Assembly (NCBI RefSeq): GCF_013393325.1
Contig: NZ_QJRC01000101.1
Location: 124,001 to 188,000, forward strand
Origin: Pseudomonas hunanensis
Lineage (GTDB): Bacteria > Pseudomonadota > Gammaproteobacteria > Pseudomonadales > Pseudomonadaceae
Direction: 5' to 3'
Length of the DNA: 64,000 bases
Part shown: positions 50,714 to 59,868 of the stretch, one piece after another
Position numbering within the stretch: the first letter of the stretch is position 1
How the letters are laid out: each line of letters starts with the position of its first letter
Translations under genes and position numbers: made by a program
The notes under the pieces: generated by a model
The model's input: the letters and a program-made list of their open reading frames with translations, nothing else
Told to the model about the DNA's origin: nothing
The model's database searches: none

Positions 50714-50804
50714 GATTGTTATCCTTTTAGTGTGTTGCGGGCAGGCGAAGCCACTGCGCCGTGGCAAAGCGGCGCAGACGGGTAACGGGGGTGAAGCGGC
50801 CGGC

Positions 50805-51536
50805 TTAGCGGATGTCGATGCGGTAGCGGAAGTGCTGCGCATGGCCGCGCGAGCGGCGCCATTCCAGCGGCTGGCCGGCGTAGTCACGGGCCAGGCGCTC
50901 GATCACCACCACCGGGCTGTCGACTGGTAGTTGCAATAGGCGGCCATGCACCGCGTCGACCGCTTCGGCAGTCAGGGTCTCTTCGGCGTAGGCGACTACC
51001 TGGCCGCACAGTTCTTCGTAGATCGGGTACAGCAGCGGGCCCTTGCTGTTCAACTCCACATCCAGCAATGGCTGGAAGGTCTGGCGCGGCAGCCAGATTT
51101 CCTCCGCCAGCACGGGCTGGGCGCCAAGCAGACGGGTACGAACGATGCGGATCACATCGGTTTCGAGCGCCAGGCCCAGGGCCTCAGCCACCGCCGATGG
51201 CGCCGCCAGCGGCTCGATGGACAGGATGCGGCTTTCTGGCACCACGCGCTCGCCATTGGCAGCCTCGAAGCGAAAGAAGCGAAACAGCGAAGACTGGAAC
51301 TGTGGGCGGCGGATAAAAGTGCCGCGGCCCTGCTGGCGCTCCAGCACGCCTTCGGCCACCAGCACATCGACGGCCTTGCGCACGGTGCCGACCGACATAT
51401 CGAATTCGGAAGCCAAGGCTGCTTCGGTCGGGATCGCTTCGCCGGGGCGCCAGCGGTTGTTGGCGATCTGCTCGACCATGTGGTCGCGCAGTTGTTGGTA
51501 GCGGGGCAGTCGAGCATCACCGGTCAATGGGTGCAT
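50805..51536 (-). CDS. GntR family (HutC/UTRA) regulator
   Basis: A 243-residue regulator. ATG 51536 gives MHPLTGDARLPRYQQLRDHM; longer frames run through the promoter. The winged helix is RWRPGEAIPTEAALASEFDM, then SVGTVRKAVDVLVAEGVLER. The UTRA domain holds ESRILSIEPL, PVLAEEIWLP and VVVIERLARDYAGQPLEW. It precedes the MFS and amidohydrolase genes and probably controls them and itself. An A+T-rich dyad lies just upstream. Confidence 0.9.
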   Translation of the reverse strand: MHPLTGDARLPRYQQLRDHMVEQIANNRWRPGEAIPTEAALASEFDMSVGTVRKAVDVLVAEGVLERQQGRGTFIRRPQFQSSLFRFFRFEAANGERVVPESRILSIEPLAAPSAVAEALGLALETDVIRIVRTRLLGAQPVLAEEIWLPRQTFQPLLDVELNSKGPLLYPIYEELCGQVVAYAEETLTAEAVDAVHGRLLQLPVDSPVVVIERLARDYAGQPLEWRRSRGHAQHFRYRIDIR

Positions 51537-51555
51537 GGGTCTCGCTCTCGTCTTG

Positions 51556-51576
51556 TTATATAAACATATATATGAA
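51556..51576. promoter_or_regulatory. A+T-rich dyad, candidate GntR operator
   Basis: ATATA-AACA-TATAT inside a 21-base A/T tract, 20 bases before the GntR start. It stands out in an otherwise G+C-rich stretch. Confidence 0.45.
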
Positions 51577-51689
51577 TTTTTCGTGAGTATTCCCCGTGGC
51601 CTACGGGTTGTCAATCCTCCGCCTGTCGCCAGGCACCGCGCCTGGCTTATGCTTGTGCCTGGGAACACCAGAACAACAAGGACGTGGCA

Positions 51690-52868
51690 ATGCTCGCCGC
51701 CATCAAACGCTACCCGCACACTGTACGCCTGCTGCTGCTCACCACCTTCAGCCTAACCGTTGCCCGCGCCCTCACCCTGCCCTACCTGGTGGTGTACCTG
51801 GCCGACAACTTTCAGCTGCCGATCAGCCAGATCGGCCTGCTGATCGGCGGCGCGCTGATCATTGCCTCGCTGCTGAGCCTGTATGGCGGCCATCTGGTCG
51901 ACACCTTGCGCAACCACACGCTGGTCAGCGCCAGCACGCTGCTGTTCGCCCTGGCCTTCATCGGCGCGGTCGCCAGCCGTTCGGCGCTGTTGTTCTTCTT
52001 GTGCCTGGTGCTGATCAACCTGGCCCTGGCAGTGGTCGACATCGCCGCCAAGGCGGGCTTCTGCGCGTTGCTGCCGGTGGAGGAGCGGGCCGAGGTGTTC
52101 GCCATCAAGTACACCCTCAGCAACGTCGGCTACGCCGCCGGCCCGCTGTTGGGCGTGGCCATGCTGGAGCTGAACGACCATCTGCCGTTCATCGCCTCTG
52201 CCGTGCTTGGCCTGGTCATGTGCGTGGCTTACTGGCGCCTTGGCGACCGCAGCCTGCAGGCCAGCGCACCCGAAAAGCCTGCGGCCGGCTTCGGCCAGGT
52301 GGCGCTGGGGCTGGCGCGTGATCGCCGGCTGGTGTGCTTCACCCTGGGCGGGGTGCTCAGCGCGGTGGTGTTCGGCCAGTTCACCGCCTACCTGTCCCAG
52401 TACCTGGTGGTAACCAGCAGCCCGGCCGAAGCGGCGCGCCTGGTCGGCTACCTGGTGACCACCAACGCGGTGACGGTGATTGCCCTGCAGTACCTGATTG
52501 GTCGCCGCATCAGCCGCCAGCGCCTGATGCCCTGGCTGCTGGCCGGCATGGGCCTGTTCATTGTCGGGCTGCTGGGTTTCGCGCTGGCCGGCTCGGTACT
52601 GGCCTGGTGCCTGGCGATGCTGGTGTTCACCCTGGGCGAGATCATCGTGATCCCGGCCGAGTACATGTTCATCGACCTGATCGCACCGGAACACTTGCGC
52701 GGGGTGTATTACGGTGCGCAGAACCTGTCCAACCTGGGGGCGGCGCTGGGGCCGGTGATGGTGGGGTTCGCCCTGGTGCATCTGTGGCCGGGGGCGATCT
52801 TCTACCTGCTGGTGTTGTCGGTGATACTGGCGGGCGTGTTTTATGGGATGGGCACCCGAAAAGATTGA
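51690..52868 (+). CDS. MFS transporter (MdtH-like)
   Basis: A 392-residue 12-helix MFS protein. ATG 51690 has AAGGA eight bases upstream, while a GTG two codons earlier is rejected. It begins with RALTLPYLVVYLADNF and has the drug-exporter-like layout of the MdtH group. It carries LYGGHLVDTLRNHTL (a modified MFS motif A) and GEIIVIPAEYMFIDLIAPEHLRG. The substrate cannot be predicted. It is divergent from the GntR gene and upstream of the hybrid kinase. Confidence 0.87.
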   Translation: MLAAIKRYPHTVRLLLLTTFSLTVARALTLPYLVVYLADNFQLPISQIGLLIGGALIIASLLSLYGGHLVDTLRNHTLVSASTLLFALAFIGAVASRSALLFFLCLVLINLALAVVDIAAKAGFCALLPVEERAEVFAIKYTLSNVGYAAGPLLGVAMLELNDHLPFIASAVLGLVMCVAYWRLGDRSLQASAPEKPAAGFGQVALGLARDRRLVCFTLGGVLSAVVFGQFTAYLSQYLVVTSSPAEAARLVGYLVTTNAVTVIALQYLIGRRISRQRLMPWLLAGMGLFIVGLLGFALAGSVLAWCLAMLVFTLGEIIVIPAEYMFIDLIAPEHLRGVYYGAQNLSNLGAALGPVMVGFALVHLWPGAIFYLLVLSVILAGVFYGMGTRKD

Positions 52869-52993
52869 TGTTTTGTTTCAGATCAATCACGCGCAAGCTC
52901 AGGCCTACAACCATCGTCTGCGCTGACGAAGCGGCACCTGCGTGCCAGACTGATTGATCGGGACCGCGTTACCTTTTTTGCTTCGGAGTCTTC

Positions 52994-55900
52994 ATGTCGT
53001 TGTCCAGCGGGCTGATCGCCGTGGTCGCCCTGGCCTATATGGCCATCATGTTCGCCATCGCCTTCTATGGCGACCGCCGCAGCACGCCGTTGCCGCCGAA
53101 GCTGCGTGCCTGGGTGTACAGCCTGTCGCTGGCCGTGTACTGCACCAGCTGGACCTTCTTCGGCGCCGTCGGCCAGGCCGCCGAACAGCTCTGGGCGTTC
53201 CTGCCCATCTACCTGGGCCCGGTGCTGCTGCTGATCTTCGCGCCTTGGGTGCTGCAGAAGATGGTGCTGATCAGCAAACAGCAGAACATCACCTCGATCG
53301 CCGACTTCATCGCCGCGCGCTATGGCAAGTCGCAGACACTGGCGGTGGTGGTGGCGCTGATCTGCCTGATCGGCGTGCTGCCGTACATCGCCTTGCAGCT
53401 CAAGGGCATCGTGCTGGGCGTGAACCTGCTGATCGGCGCCAACGCTGATGCAACCGGTACCCGCGTGCAGGACACCGCGCTGGTGGTGTCGCTGGTGCTG
53501 GCACTGTTCGCCATCGTGTTCGGCACCCGCAGCCTGGACGTGACCGAGCACCACCGTGGCATGGTCCTGGCGATTGCCTTCGAATCGCTGATCAAGCTGC
53601 TGGCCTTCCTTGCCGTGGGTATCTTCGTGGTCTTCAACCTGTATGACGGTTTCGACGATCTGTTCAGCCAGGCTCGCCAGTCGATCCACCTGCAGAACTA
53701 TTGGCAAGAGACCATCAACTGGCCGTCGATGGTGGTGCAAACCGCCGTGGCGATGATGGCGATCATCTGCCTGCCACGGCAGTTCCACGTGACCGTGGTG
53801 GAGAATATCGAACCCCAGGACATGCGCCTGGCGCGCTGGGTGTTCCCGATGTACCTGGCACTGGCCGCACTGTTCGTGGTGCCGATTGCCCTGGCCGGGC
53901 AGATGCTGCTGCCAGGCACGGTGATTTCCGACTCGTTCGTCATCAGCCTGCCACTGGCCGAGGCGCACCCAAGCCTGGCCCTGCTGGCGTTCATCGGCGG
54001 CGCCTCGGCGGCCACCGGCATGGTCATCGTCGAGGCCGTGGCGTTATCGACCATGGTGTCCAACGACATGCTGCTGCCCTGGCTGCTGCGGCGCAACAAC
54101 GCCGAGCGGCCGTTCGAAGCGTTCCGCCACTGGATGCTTTCGGTACGCCGGGTGACCATCGTGGTGATCCTGCTGCTGGCCTATGTCAGCTATCGCCTGC
54201 TGGGCTCTACCGCCAGCCTGGCGACCATCGGCCAGATCGCCTTTGCCGCCGTGACCCAGCTCACCCCAGCCATGCTCGGCGCGCTGTACTGGAAGCAGGC
54301 CAACCGCCGTGGCGTGTTCGCCGGCCTGGCCGCTGGCATTTTCCTGTGGTTCTACACCTTGGTGCTGCCAATTGCCGCGCACAGCCTGGGCTGGTCGCTG
54401 CAGCTGTTCCCAGGGTTGGCGTGGCTGCACGGCAACCCGCTGAACCTGCCGATCAGCCCGCTGACCCAGGGCGTGGTGCTGTCACTGGCGGGCAACTTCA
54501 CCCTGTTCGCCTGGGTGTCGGTGCTGTCGCGCACGCGGGTTTCCGAACACTGGCAGGCCGGCCGCTTCATCGGCCAGCAAACCAGCGCCCGGCCCAGCAG
54601 CAAGCCGCTGCTGGCGGTGCAGATCGACGACTTGCTGACCCTGGCCTCGCGCTTTGTCGGTGAGGAGCGCGCGCGGCAGAGCTTCATCCGTTTCGCCTAC
54701 CGCCAGGGCAAGGGCTTCAACCCCAACCAGAACGCCGACGGTGACTGGATCGAGCACACCGAACGGTTGCTGGCCGGGGTGCTCGGCACCTCGTCGACCC
54801 GCGCTGTGGTCAAGGCCGCCATCGAAGGCCGCGACATGCAACTGGAAGACGTGGTGCGCATCGCCGACGAAGCCAGCGAGGTGCTGCAGTTCAACCGCGC
54901 CTTGCTGCAAGGCGCCATCGAGAACATCAACCAGGGCATCAGCGTGGTCGACCAGAACCTGCATCTGGTGGCCTGGAACCGTCGCTATCTGGAGCTGTTC
55001 AACTACCCCGACGGGCTGATCAGCGTCGGCCGGCCTATTGCCGACATCATCCGCTACAACGCCGAACGTGGCCTGTGCGGTCCGGGCGAGGCCCAGGTGC
55101 ATGTGGCGCGTCGTCTGCACTGGATGCGCCAGGGCCGCGCGCACTCCTCCGAGCGGCTGTTCCCCAATGGCCGCGTGATCGAACTGATCGGCAACCCGAT
55201 GCCCGGCGGCGGCTTTGTCATGAGTTTCACCGACATCACCCCGTTCCGCGAGGCCGAACAGGCCCTGCGCGATGCCAACGAAGGCCTTGAGCAACGGGTG
55301 GCGGAGCGCACCCACGAGCTGTCACAATTGAACCAGGCACTGTCCGAAGCCAAGAGCCAGGCCGAAGCGGTAAGCAAGTCCAAGACCCGCTTCCTGGCGG
55401 CGGTCAGCCATGACCTGATGCAGCCACTGAACGCCGCCAGGCTGTTCTCCGCCGCCTTGTCGCAGCAGGCCGAGGGCATGAATGAAGAAGCCCAGCAACT
55501 GGTGCAGCACATGGACAGCTCGCTGCGCTCGGCCGAAGAGCTGATCAGCGACCTGCTGGACATCTCGCGCCTGGAGAACGGCAAGATCACCCCGGATGCC
55601 AAACCATTCGCCCTCAACGAACTGTTCGACACCCTGGGCGCCGAATTCAAGTTGCTGGCGGCCGAGAAGGGCCTGGAGTTCCGCCTGCGCGGCAGCCGCC
55701 TGCGGGTGGACAGCGACATGAAACTGCTGCGCCGAGTGCTGCAGAACTTCCTCACCAATGCCCTGCGCTACGGCAAGAGCCCGATCCTGCTAGGCGCGCG
55801 CCGACAGGGCGAGCGCCTGTGGCTGGAAGTATGGGACCGTGGCCCGGGTATTGCCGACGACAAGCTGCAGGTGATCTTCCAGGAGTTCAAGCGCCTGGAC

Positions 55901-56473
55901 AGCCACCAGACCCGCGCCGAGAAAGGCCTGGGCCTGGGCTTGGCGATCGCCGACGGCCTGTGCCGGGTGCTGGGGCACCCGCTGGAAGTGCGTTCATGGC
56001 CGGGCAAGGGCACAGTGTTTCGCGTCAGCGTGCCGATTGCCCGCCAAACCGCCCCGGCGCCAAGCGCCCCGGCGGAGCAACAAGGCGGCCAGCCACTGGC
56101 CGGGCTGCAAGTGCTGTGCGTGGACAACGAAGACAGCATCCTGATTGGCATGAACAGCCTGCTCAGCCGCTGGGGTTGCCAGGTATGGACCGCGCGCAAC
56201 CAGGCCGAATGCGAAGCCCTGCTGGCCAAAGGCATGCGCCCGCACCTGGCGCTGGTGGACTACCACCTGGATGACGGTGAAACCGGCACCGGGTTGATGG
56301 GCTGGCTACGGGCGCGCCTGGGTGAACCGGTGCCCGGTGTGGTGATCAGTGCCGACGGCAGCAAGGAAACCATCGCCCTGGTGCATGCATCGGGCCTGGA
56401 TTACCTGGCCAAGCCGGTGAAGCCAGCAGCCCTGCGCGCCATGCTCAATCGCCATCTGAGCCTGGTTCAGTAA
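52994..56473 (+). CDS. SSS-type transporter domain hybrid sensor histidine kinase/response regulator
   Basis: A 1159-residue protein. The N-terminal ~500 residues form a 13-helix sodium:solute symporter-like domain. Residues ~640-755 form a PAS domain (GAIENINQGISVVDQNLHLV). A coiled coil follows, then HisKA with the phospho-His in AAVSHDLMQPLN (~806) and HATPase motifs (VLQNFLTNALRYGKSPI, WDRGPGI, EKGLGLGLAI). The receiver domain has the phospho-Asp in LALVDYHLDDGETG (~1088) and Lys in YLAKPVKP. It resembles CbrA and NahK/ErcS-type kinases and may sense a transported nutrient. The start has GGAG upstream. Its last 29 bases overlap the convergent rmuC gene. Confidence 0.92.
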   Translation: MSLSSGLIAVVALAYMAIMFAIAFYGDRRSTPLPPKLRAWVYSLSLAVYCTSWTFFGAVGQAAEQLWAFLPIYLGPVLLLIFAPWVLQKMVLISKQQNITSIADFIAARYGKSQTLAVVVALICLIGVLPYIALQLKGIVLGVNLLIGANADATGTRVQDTALVVSLVLALFAIVFGTRSLDVTEHHRGMVLAIAFESLIKLLAFLAVGIFVVFNLYDGFDDLFSQARQSIHLQNYWQETINWPSMVVQTAVAMMAIICLPRQFHVTVVENIEPQDMRLARWVFPMYLALAALFVVPIALAGQMLLPGTVISDSFVISLPLAEAHPSLALLAFIGGASAATGMVIVEAVALSTMVSNDMLLPWLLRRNNAERPFEAFRHWMLSVRRVTIVVILLLAYVSYRLLGSTASLATIGQIAFAAVTQLTPAMLGALYWKQANRRGVFAGLAAGIFLWFYTLVLPIAAHSLGWSLQLFPGLAWLHGNPLNLPISPLTQGVVLSLAGNFTLFAWVSVLSRTRVSEHWQAGRFIGQQTSARPSSKPLLAVQIDDLLTLASRFVGEERARQSFIRFAYRQGKGFNPNQNADGDWIEHTERLLAGVLGTSSTRAVVKAAIEGRDMQLEDVVRIADEASEVLQFNRALLQGAIENINQGISVVDQNLHLVAWNRRYLELFNYPDGLISVGRPIADIIRYNAERGLCGPGEAQVHVARRLHWMRQGRAHSSERLFPNGRVIELIGNPMPGGGFVMSFTDITPFREAEQALRDANEGLEQRVAERTHELSQLNQALSEAKSQAEAVSKSKTRFLAAVSHDLMQPLNAARLFSAALSQQAEGMNEEAQQLVQHMDSSLRSAEELISDLLDISRLENGKITPDAKPFALNELFDTLGAEFKLLAAEKGLEFRLRGSRLRVDSDMKLLRRVLQNFLTNALRYGKSPILLGARRQGERLWLEVWDRGPGIADDKLQVIFQEFKRLDSHQTRAEKGLGLGLAIADGLCRVLGHPLEVRSWPGKGTVFRVSVPIARQTAPAPSAPAEQQGGQPLAGLQVLCVDNEDSILIGMNSLLSRWGCQVWTARNQAECEALLAKGMRPHLALVDYHLDDGETGTGLMGWLRARLGEPVPGVVISADGSKETIALVHASGLDYLAKPVKPAALRAMLNRHLSLVQ

Positions 56474-57932
56474 CCGCCTCGTCAGGCAGTGCCTCGTCGG
56501 ACAGCGCCCGCTCCAGCAGGTCTGCCGGCAGGCTCTTGCTGGCCCGGGCGCCCAGCAACTTCAGCTGTTCGCTGCGGCTGACCAGGTTGCCACGCCCTTC
56601 GCACAGTTTATTGCGAGCGGCGGCATAGGCCTTGTCCACCTGCTGCAGGCGGTTGCCCAATTCGTCCAGGTCCTGGATGAACAGCACGAACTTGTCGTAC
56701 AGCCAGCCGGCGCGCTCGGCGATCTCGCGGGCGTTCTGGCCCTGGCGCTCCTGCTTCCACAGGCTGTCGATCACGCGCAGGGTGGCAAGCAACGTGGTGG
56801 GGCTGACGATCACGATCTGCCGGTCGAAGGCTTCCTGGAACAAGTTCGGCTCGGCCTGCAGGGCTGCCGAGAAGGCCGCCTCGATGGGTACGAACAGCAG
56901 CACGAAATCCAGGCTGTGCAGGCCTTCGAGGCGGTTGTAGTCCTTGCTCGACAACCCTTTGACGTGGCTGCGCAGCGACTGCACGTGCTGTTTGAGCGCG
57001 GCCTCGTCATTGCCGGCAACGAACTGCTGGTACGCGGTAAGGCTGACCTTGGCGTCCACCACCACCTGCTTGTCGCCAGGCAGCATGATCAGCACATCGG
57101 GCTGGAAGCGCTCGCCATCGGCGCTCTTGAGGCTGACCTGGGTCTGGTATTCACGGCCTTTTTCCAGGCCAGCATGCTCCAGCACCCGCTCGAGGATCAG
57201 CTCGCCCCAGTTACCCTGGGTTTTCTGGCCCTTCAGGGCTTGCGTGAGGTTGGTGGCTTCGTCGGAGAGGCGCAGGTTGAGCTGTTGCAGTCGCTCCAGC
57301 TCCTTGCCCAGCGAGAAGCGCTCGCGGGCTTCTTGCTGGTAGCTTTCCTCCACGCGTTTCTCGAAGGATTGAATACGTTCCTTGAGCGGGTCGAGCAACT
57401 GCCCGAGGTGCTGCTGGCTGGTCTGGGCGAAGCGCTGCTCGCGCTCGTCGAATATCTTGGTGGCCATGTCGGCGAACTGGGCACGCAGCGTGTCACGGGC
57501 CTCCTGCAGGTCTTCCAGACGCTGCTGGTGGCTTTCCTGCTGCTCACGCAGTTCGGCCTCAAGGCGGGCGGTTTGCGCTTCCAGCCGGCGCAGTTCGGCT
57601 TCACGGTTGGCACGTTCAAGGTGCCAGGCGTGAGCTGCGTCACGGGCGTTGTCGCGGTCTATCTGCAGCAGCTCAAGCTCGCGGCCCTGGGCCGCCATCT
57701 GGGCCTGCTTGACGGTGTTCGCTTCGCTGAGGTCGCTGACTTCGTCGCGGCTGGCGTCCAATTGCGCCTGCAAGCCGGCCTGAGCCAGTTGGGCGGCGTT
57801 CAGACGCTCTTCGAGCAAAGCCTGCTCACCTTGCCACGCGCCCTGGCGGCGCTGCACCTGCATGACCCACCCCAGGCAGGGTAAAGCGCCTGCCACCAAG
57901 CCCAGCAGAATGCTGGCCAGATCCACTGTCAT
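56445..57932 (-). CDS. rmuC: DNA recombination protein RmuC
   Basis: A 495-residue protein with an N-terminal membrane helix (LASILLGLVAGALPCLGW). A long coiled coil runs to ~210 (AQLAQAGLQAQL, RLEAELREQQESHQQRL), and the RmuC nuclease-like domain follows (LKGQKTQGNWGELILERVLE, FQPDVLIMLPGDKQVVVDAKVSL). The domain is related to restriction-type nucleases, with Asp and D-x-K residues visible. RmuC limits inverted-repeat recombination and, in E. coli, helps in phage defence. It is convergent with the hybrid kinase. Confidence 0.94.
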   Translation of the reverse strand: MTVDLASILLGLVAGALPCLGWVMQVQRRQGAWQGEQALLEERLNAAQLAQAGLQAQLDASRDEVSDLSEANTVKQAQMAAQGRELELLQIDRDNARDAAHAWHLERANREAELRRLEAQTARLEAELREQQESHQQRLEDLQEARDTLRAQFADMATKIFDEREQRFAQTSQQHLGQLLDPLKERIQSFEKRVEESYQQEARERFSLGKELERLQQLNLRLSDEATNLTQALKGQKTQGNWGELILERVLEHAGLEKGREYQTQVSLKSADGERFQPDVLIMLPGDKQVVVDAKVSLTAYQQFVAGNDEAALKQHVQSLRSHVKGLSSKDYNRLEGLHSLDFVLLFVPIEAAFSAALQAEPNLFQEAFDRQIVIVSPTTLLATLRVIDSLWKQERQGQNAREIAERAGWLYDKFVLFIQDLDELGNRLQQVDKAYAAARNKLCEGRGNLVSRSEQLKLLGARASKSLPADLLERALSDEALPDEAVTEPGSDGD

Positions 57933-58023
57933 GCTTACCCCGAAAGATCCTGGACGATTGATGCGCAGCTTATCAGCCTGAGCACTGTGTTGCCTGTGCG
58001 GGCCTGTTCGGGGTCAGCACACC

Positions 58024-58443
58024 TCAGCCAGGAAACCACTGCCGCAACAGCCGCCGCGCTTCCTGCGACCCCTGCCCTGCCGCAAGCTCCAGCCAATAGC
58101 GCGCCTGCTCAGGCTCGTTATGCTGGCACTGCCGCGCGTACTCCAATTGCGCCCGCCGATCCCCTGCACGGGCGGCCTGGCGCAGCAGCTCATGGCCAAT
58201 GCGCCGGTCGCGGGCGTTGCCACAATCGCGGCACAGCATCTGCCCCAAGCGGCTTTGCGCCACCACCACGCCCTGGCGCGCTGGCTGCTTCAACAGGCGC
58301 CCGGCCAGATGCTTGACCTGGGGCTTGTCGCCCAGGCGCGGGCTGTCGAGCAGCCACAAGGCCACTTTCAGGGAAAAGCGTTTGGCGGGAGGCGCAGGTG
58401 TCGATGCAGCGGGGCTGGCGAGGTGTTTACCGCGGAACTTCAT
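58024..58443 (-). CDS. Sel1-repeat/TPR-like small protein
   Basis: A 139-residue protein. The C-terminal half has Sel1-type repeats (SRLGQMLCRDCGNARDRRIG, ELLRQAARAGDRRAQLEYAR, YWLELAAGQGSQEARRLLRQ), usual in protein-interaction modules. The N-terminal part is basic. ATG 58443 is used; a TTG 6 codons earlier is an alternative. Neither has a strong ribosome site. Function unknown. Confidence 0.75.
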   Translation of the reverse strand: MKFRGKHLASPAASTPAPPAKRFSLKVALWLLDSPRLGDKPQVKHLAGRLLKQPARQGVVVAQSRLGQMLCRDCGNARDRRIGHELLRQAARAGDRRAQLEYARQCQHNEPEQARYWLELAAGQGSQEARRLLRQWFPG

Positions 58444-59394
58444 GAGCAACAGGTTTGGCAACTCGAAAGGCGCGCCACTCTACTCTTTTTTTTTCACCCT
58501 GACCTGTCGATTTCTGGAGGATTGAAAAAAAATTTCAATGATCTTTTCTTGACGTTTTCAGGAGGGTGACCACCCGGTCTGTCGGGGCATGTCGATTGTC
58601 GGACAGTTCCTTCTATTGCTGGCACGCCCGTGCTAGAGCAAGCGCCCGGGACAATCCACAGTTCCTGTGGATAACTCGGTGGACAACCCTCTCCTATTCC
58701 CCGCAAACCCCCGTAAATTGGGGGCTTTGCTCAAACTGACGATTTTTTCACCAGCTAAAAATAGTGTTTTTTTTCATTGACTTAACCATGCAGTCAAGTC
58801 ATTGGCGAGGTTCTCGAAGCCTGTTGCCAGGCTGTTACAGAGGATGCCCCGAATGTGAACAAGTGCACCATAACCCTCCAATTGAGTGCACGAAAAGGGC
58901 ACATCGGCCCGCATACGGGCCATTTGCCCCCTCTTCACAGCAGCGAGAATTCGCGCCATACTGCGCGGCTCACCTGAACAAACGTAGTGCTTGCTATACC
59001 TGTGCACTTGCGGTAAGGTGCGCCTCGTTAGTACCAAGCTGAAAGTCAATTCTGGCCACAAGCGTCCTTGCAGAACCGCTCCCCCCAAGAGCGACCCTGC
59101 TGAAACCAGGACCGGCCCATTCAATGATTCTGTCGCCAGCCTTGCGCTGTTCAAGCACGAATCACATGACAGATTGATCAGGATCCCACCCCGACGGCCT
59201 AGAACCTTGGCCCCGGCGTGCTGCCTGCCTTCCGAAGTACCTACCAGTCAGCCCAAGCGCCCACATTTGATTGCGCCCCCTCTGGCTGCCCTGTTCCAGT
59301 CAGGTTCGTTCGTCCCTTAATAAAGGCGTCACTGGAACGTTTCTATCATGCACGGATCATATCCCCCGTGTTTAAAGCAGGAACCTCCAACAAT
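58444..59394. other. Long region without a convincing gene
   Basis: About 950 bases between the Sel1 gene and the DUF3509 gene. It holds an A/T-rich tract with several T or A runs (58480-58560, 58740-58790) and a palindrome ATCCACAG-TTC-CTGTGGAT (58654-58672) that includes a DnaA-box 9-mer. It also holds a CCCCC/GGGGG hairpin (around 58710-58727), three GTGCAC hexamers (58863, 58886, 59002) and a GGCCCG-CATA-CGGGCC hairpin near 58907-58922. ORFs in it lack ribosome sites and family resemblance. It may encode one or more small RNAs. Confidence 0.4.
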
Positions 59395-59619
59395 ATGCAA
59401 ACTCATCATCAAATTCAGGCTGCCATTGGCACCCTCTCCCAGGCCTTCTCGCCGTTGAAGTGCCTTATCGTTGCCCCACGCAAGGGCAGCTTCAGCTTTA
59501 CCCTGGTAGACGAACACGGCGTCGCCTGCCACACCGAGCGCCTGTACCCCGAACAGTACAGCCGCAATGAACCGCTGCAGGCGGTGATCGCCCGGACTCG
59601 CCAGTCGCTCACCGCGTGA
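59395..59619 (+). CDS. DUF3509 domain protein
   Basis: A 74-residue protein (MQTHHQIQAAIGTLSQAFSP, then KCLIVAPRKGSFSFTLVDEHG and the YPEQYSRNEPLQAVIARTRQ end). The ATG at 59395 follows AGGAACC. DUF3509 proteins are small, soluble and mostly restricted to Pseudomonas, with no known role. Downstream frames before the next gene do not look coding. Confidence 0.82.
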   Translation: MQTHHQIQAAIGTLSQAFSPLKCLIVAPRKGSFSFTLVDEHGVACHTERLYPEQYSRNEPLQAVIARTRQSLTA

Positions 59620-59868
59620 GCGGCGAATACCGCGTCATTCAAGCGCTGAATCATCGAGTCGCAAGCCTGCCTGAACGTTCTTGGCGTAATTGCCTTAGGG
59701 CATATAGCGTGGAACGTCAGGCAGCAATCGATTTAAAAACAGCTCTTTACACCACGATTATCACACTACACTTCAACTCGAGCGGTGCTTGCCGCTTCCG
59801 GCGGGCCTGATCATTCACCAGCTGCCAAGCTCCAGCGCCCGTCCGGCCCTTACCTGCTCGAGGGCATC

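Noticed and set aside
52862..52888. GATTGAT/ATCAATC inverted repeat as an ANR/Fnr site
   Set aside because: Spacing is 12 bases instead of 4; it overlaps the MFS stop codon and is at most a weak hairpin.
58774..59154. 126-residue minus-strand frame in the gene-poor region
   Set aside because: No ribosome site, no family resemblance, and it overlaps hairpin-rich sequence.
59616..59810. 64-residue frame starting on the DUF3509 stop codon
   Set aside because: Only an overlapping GTG start, an unlikely composition and an A+T-rich tail; not supported.
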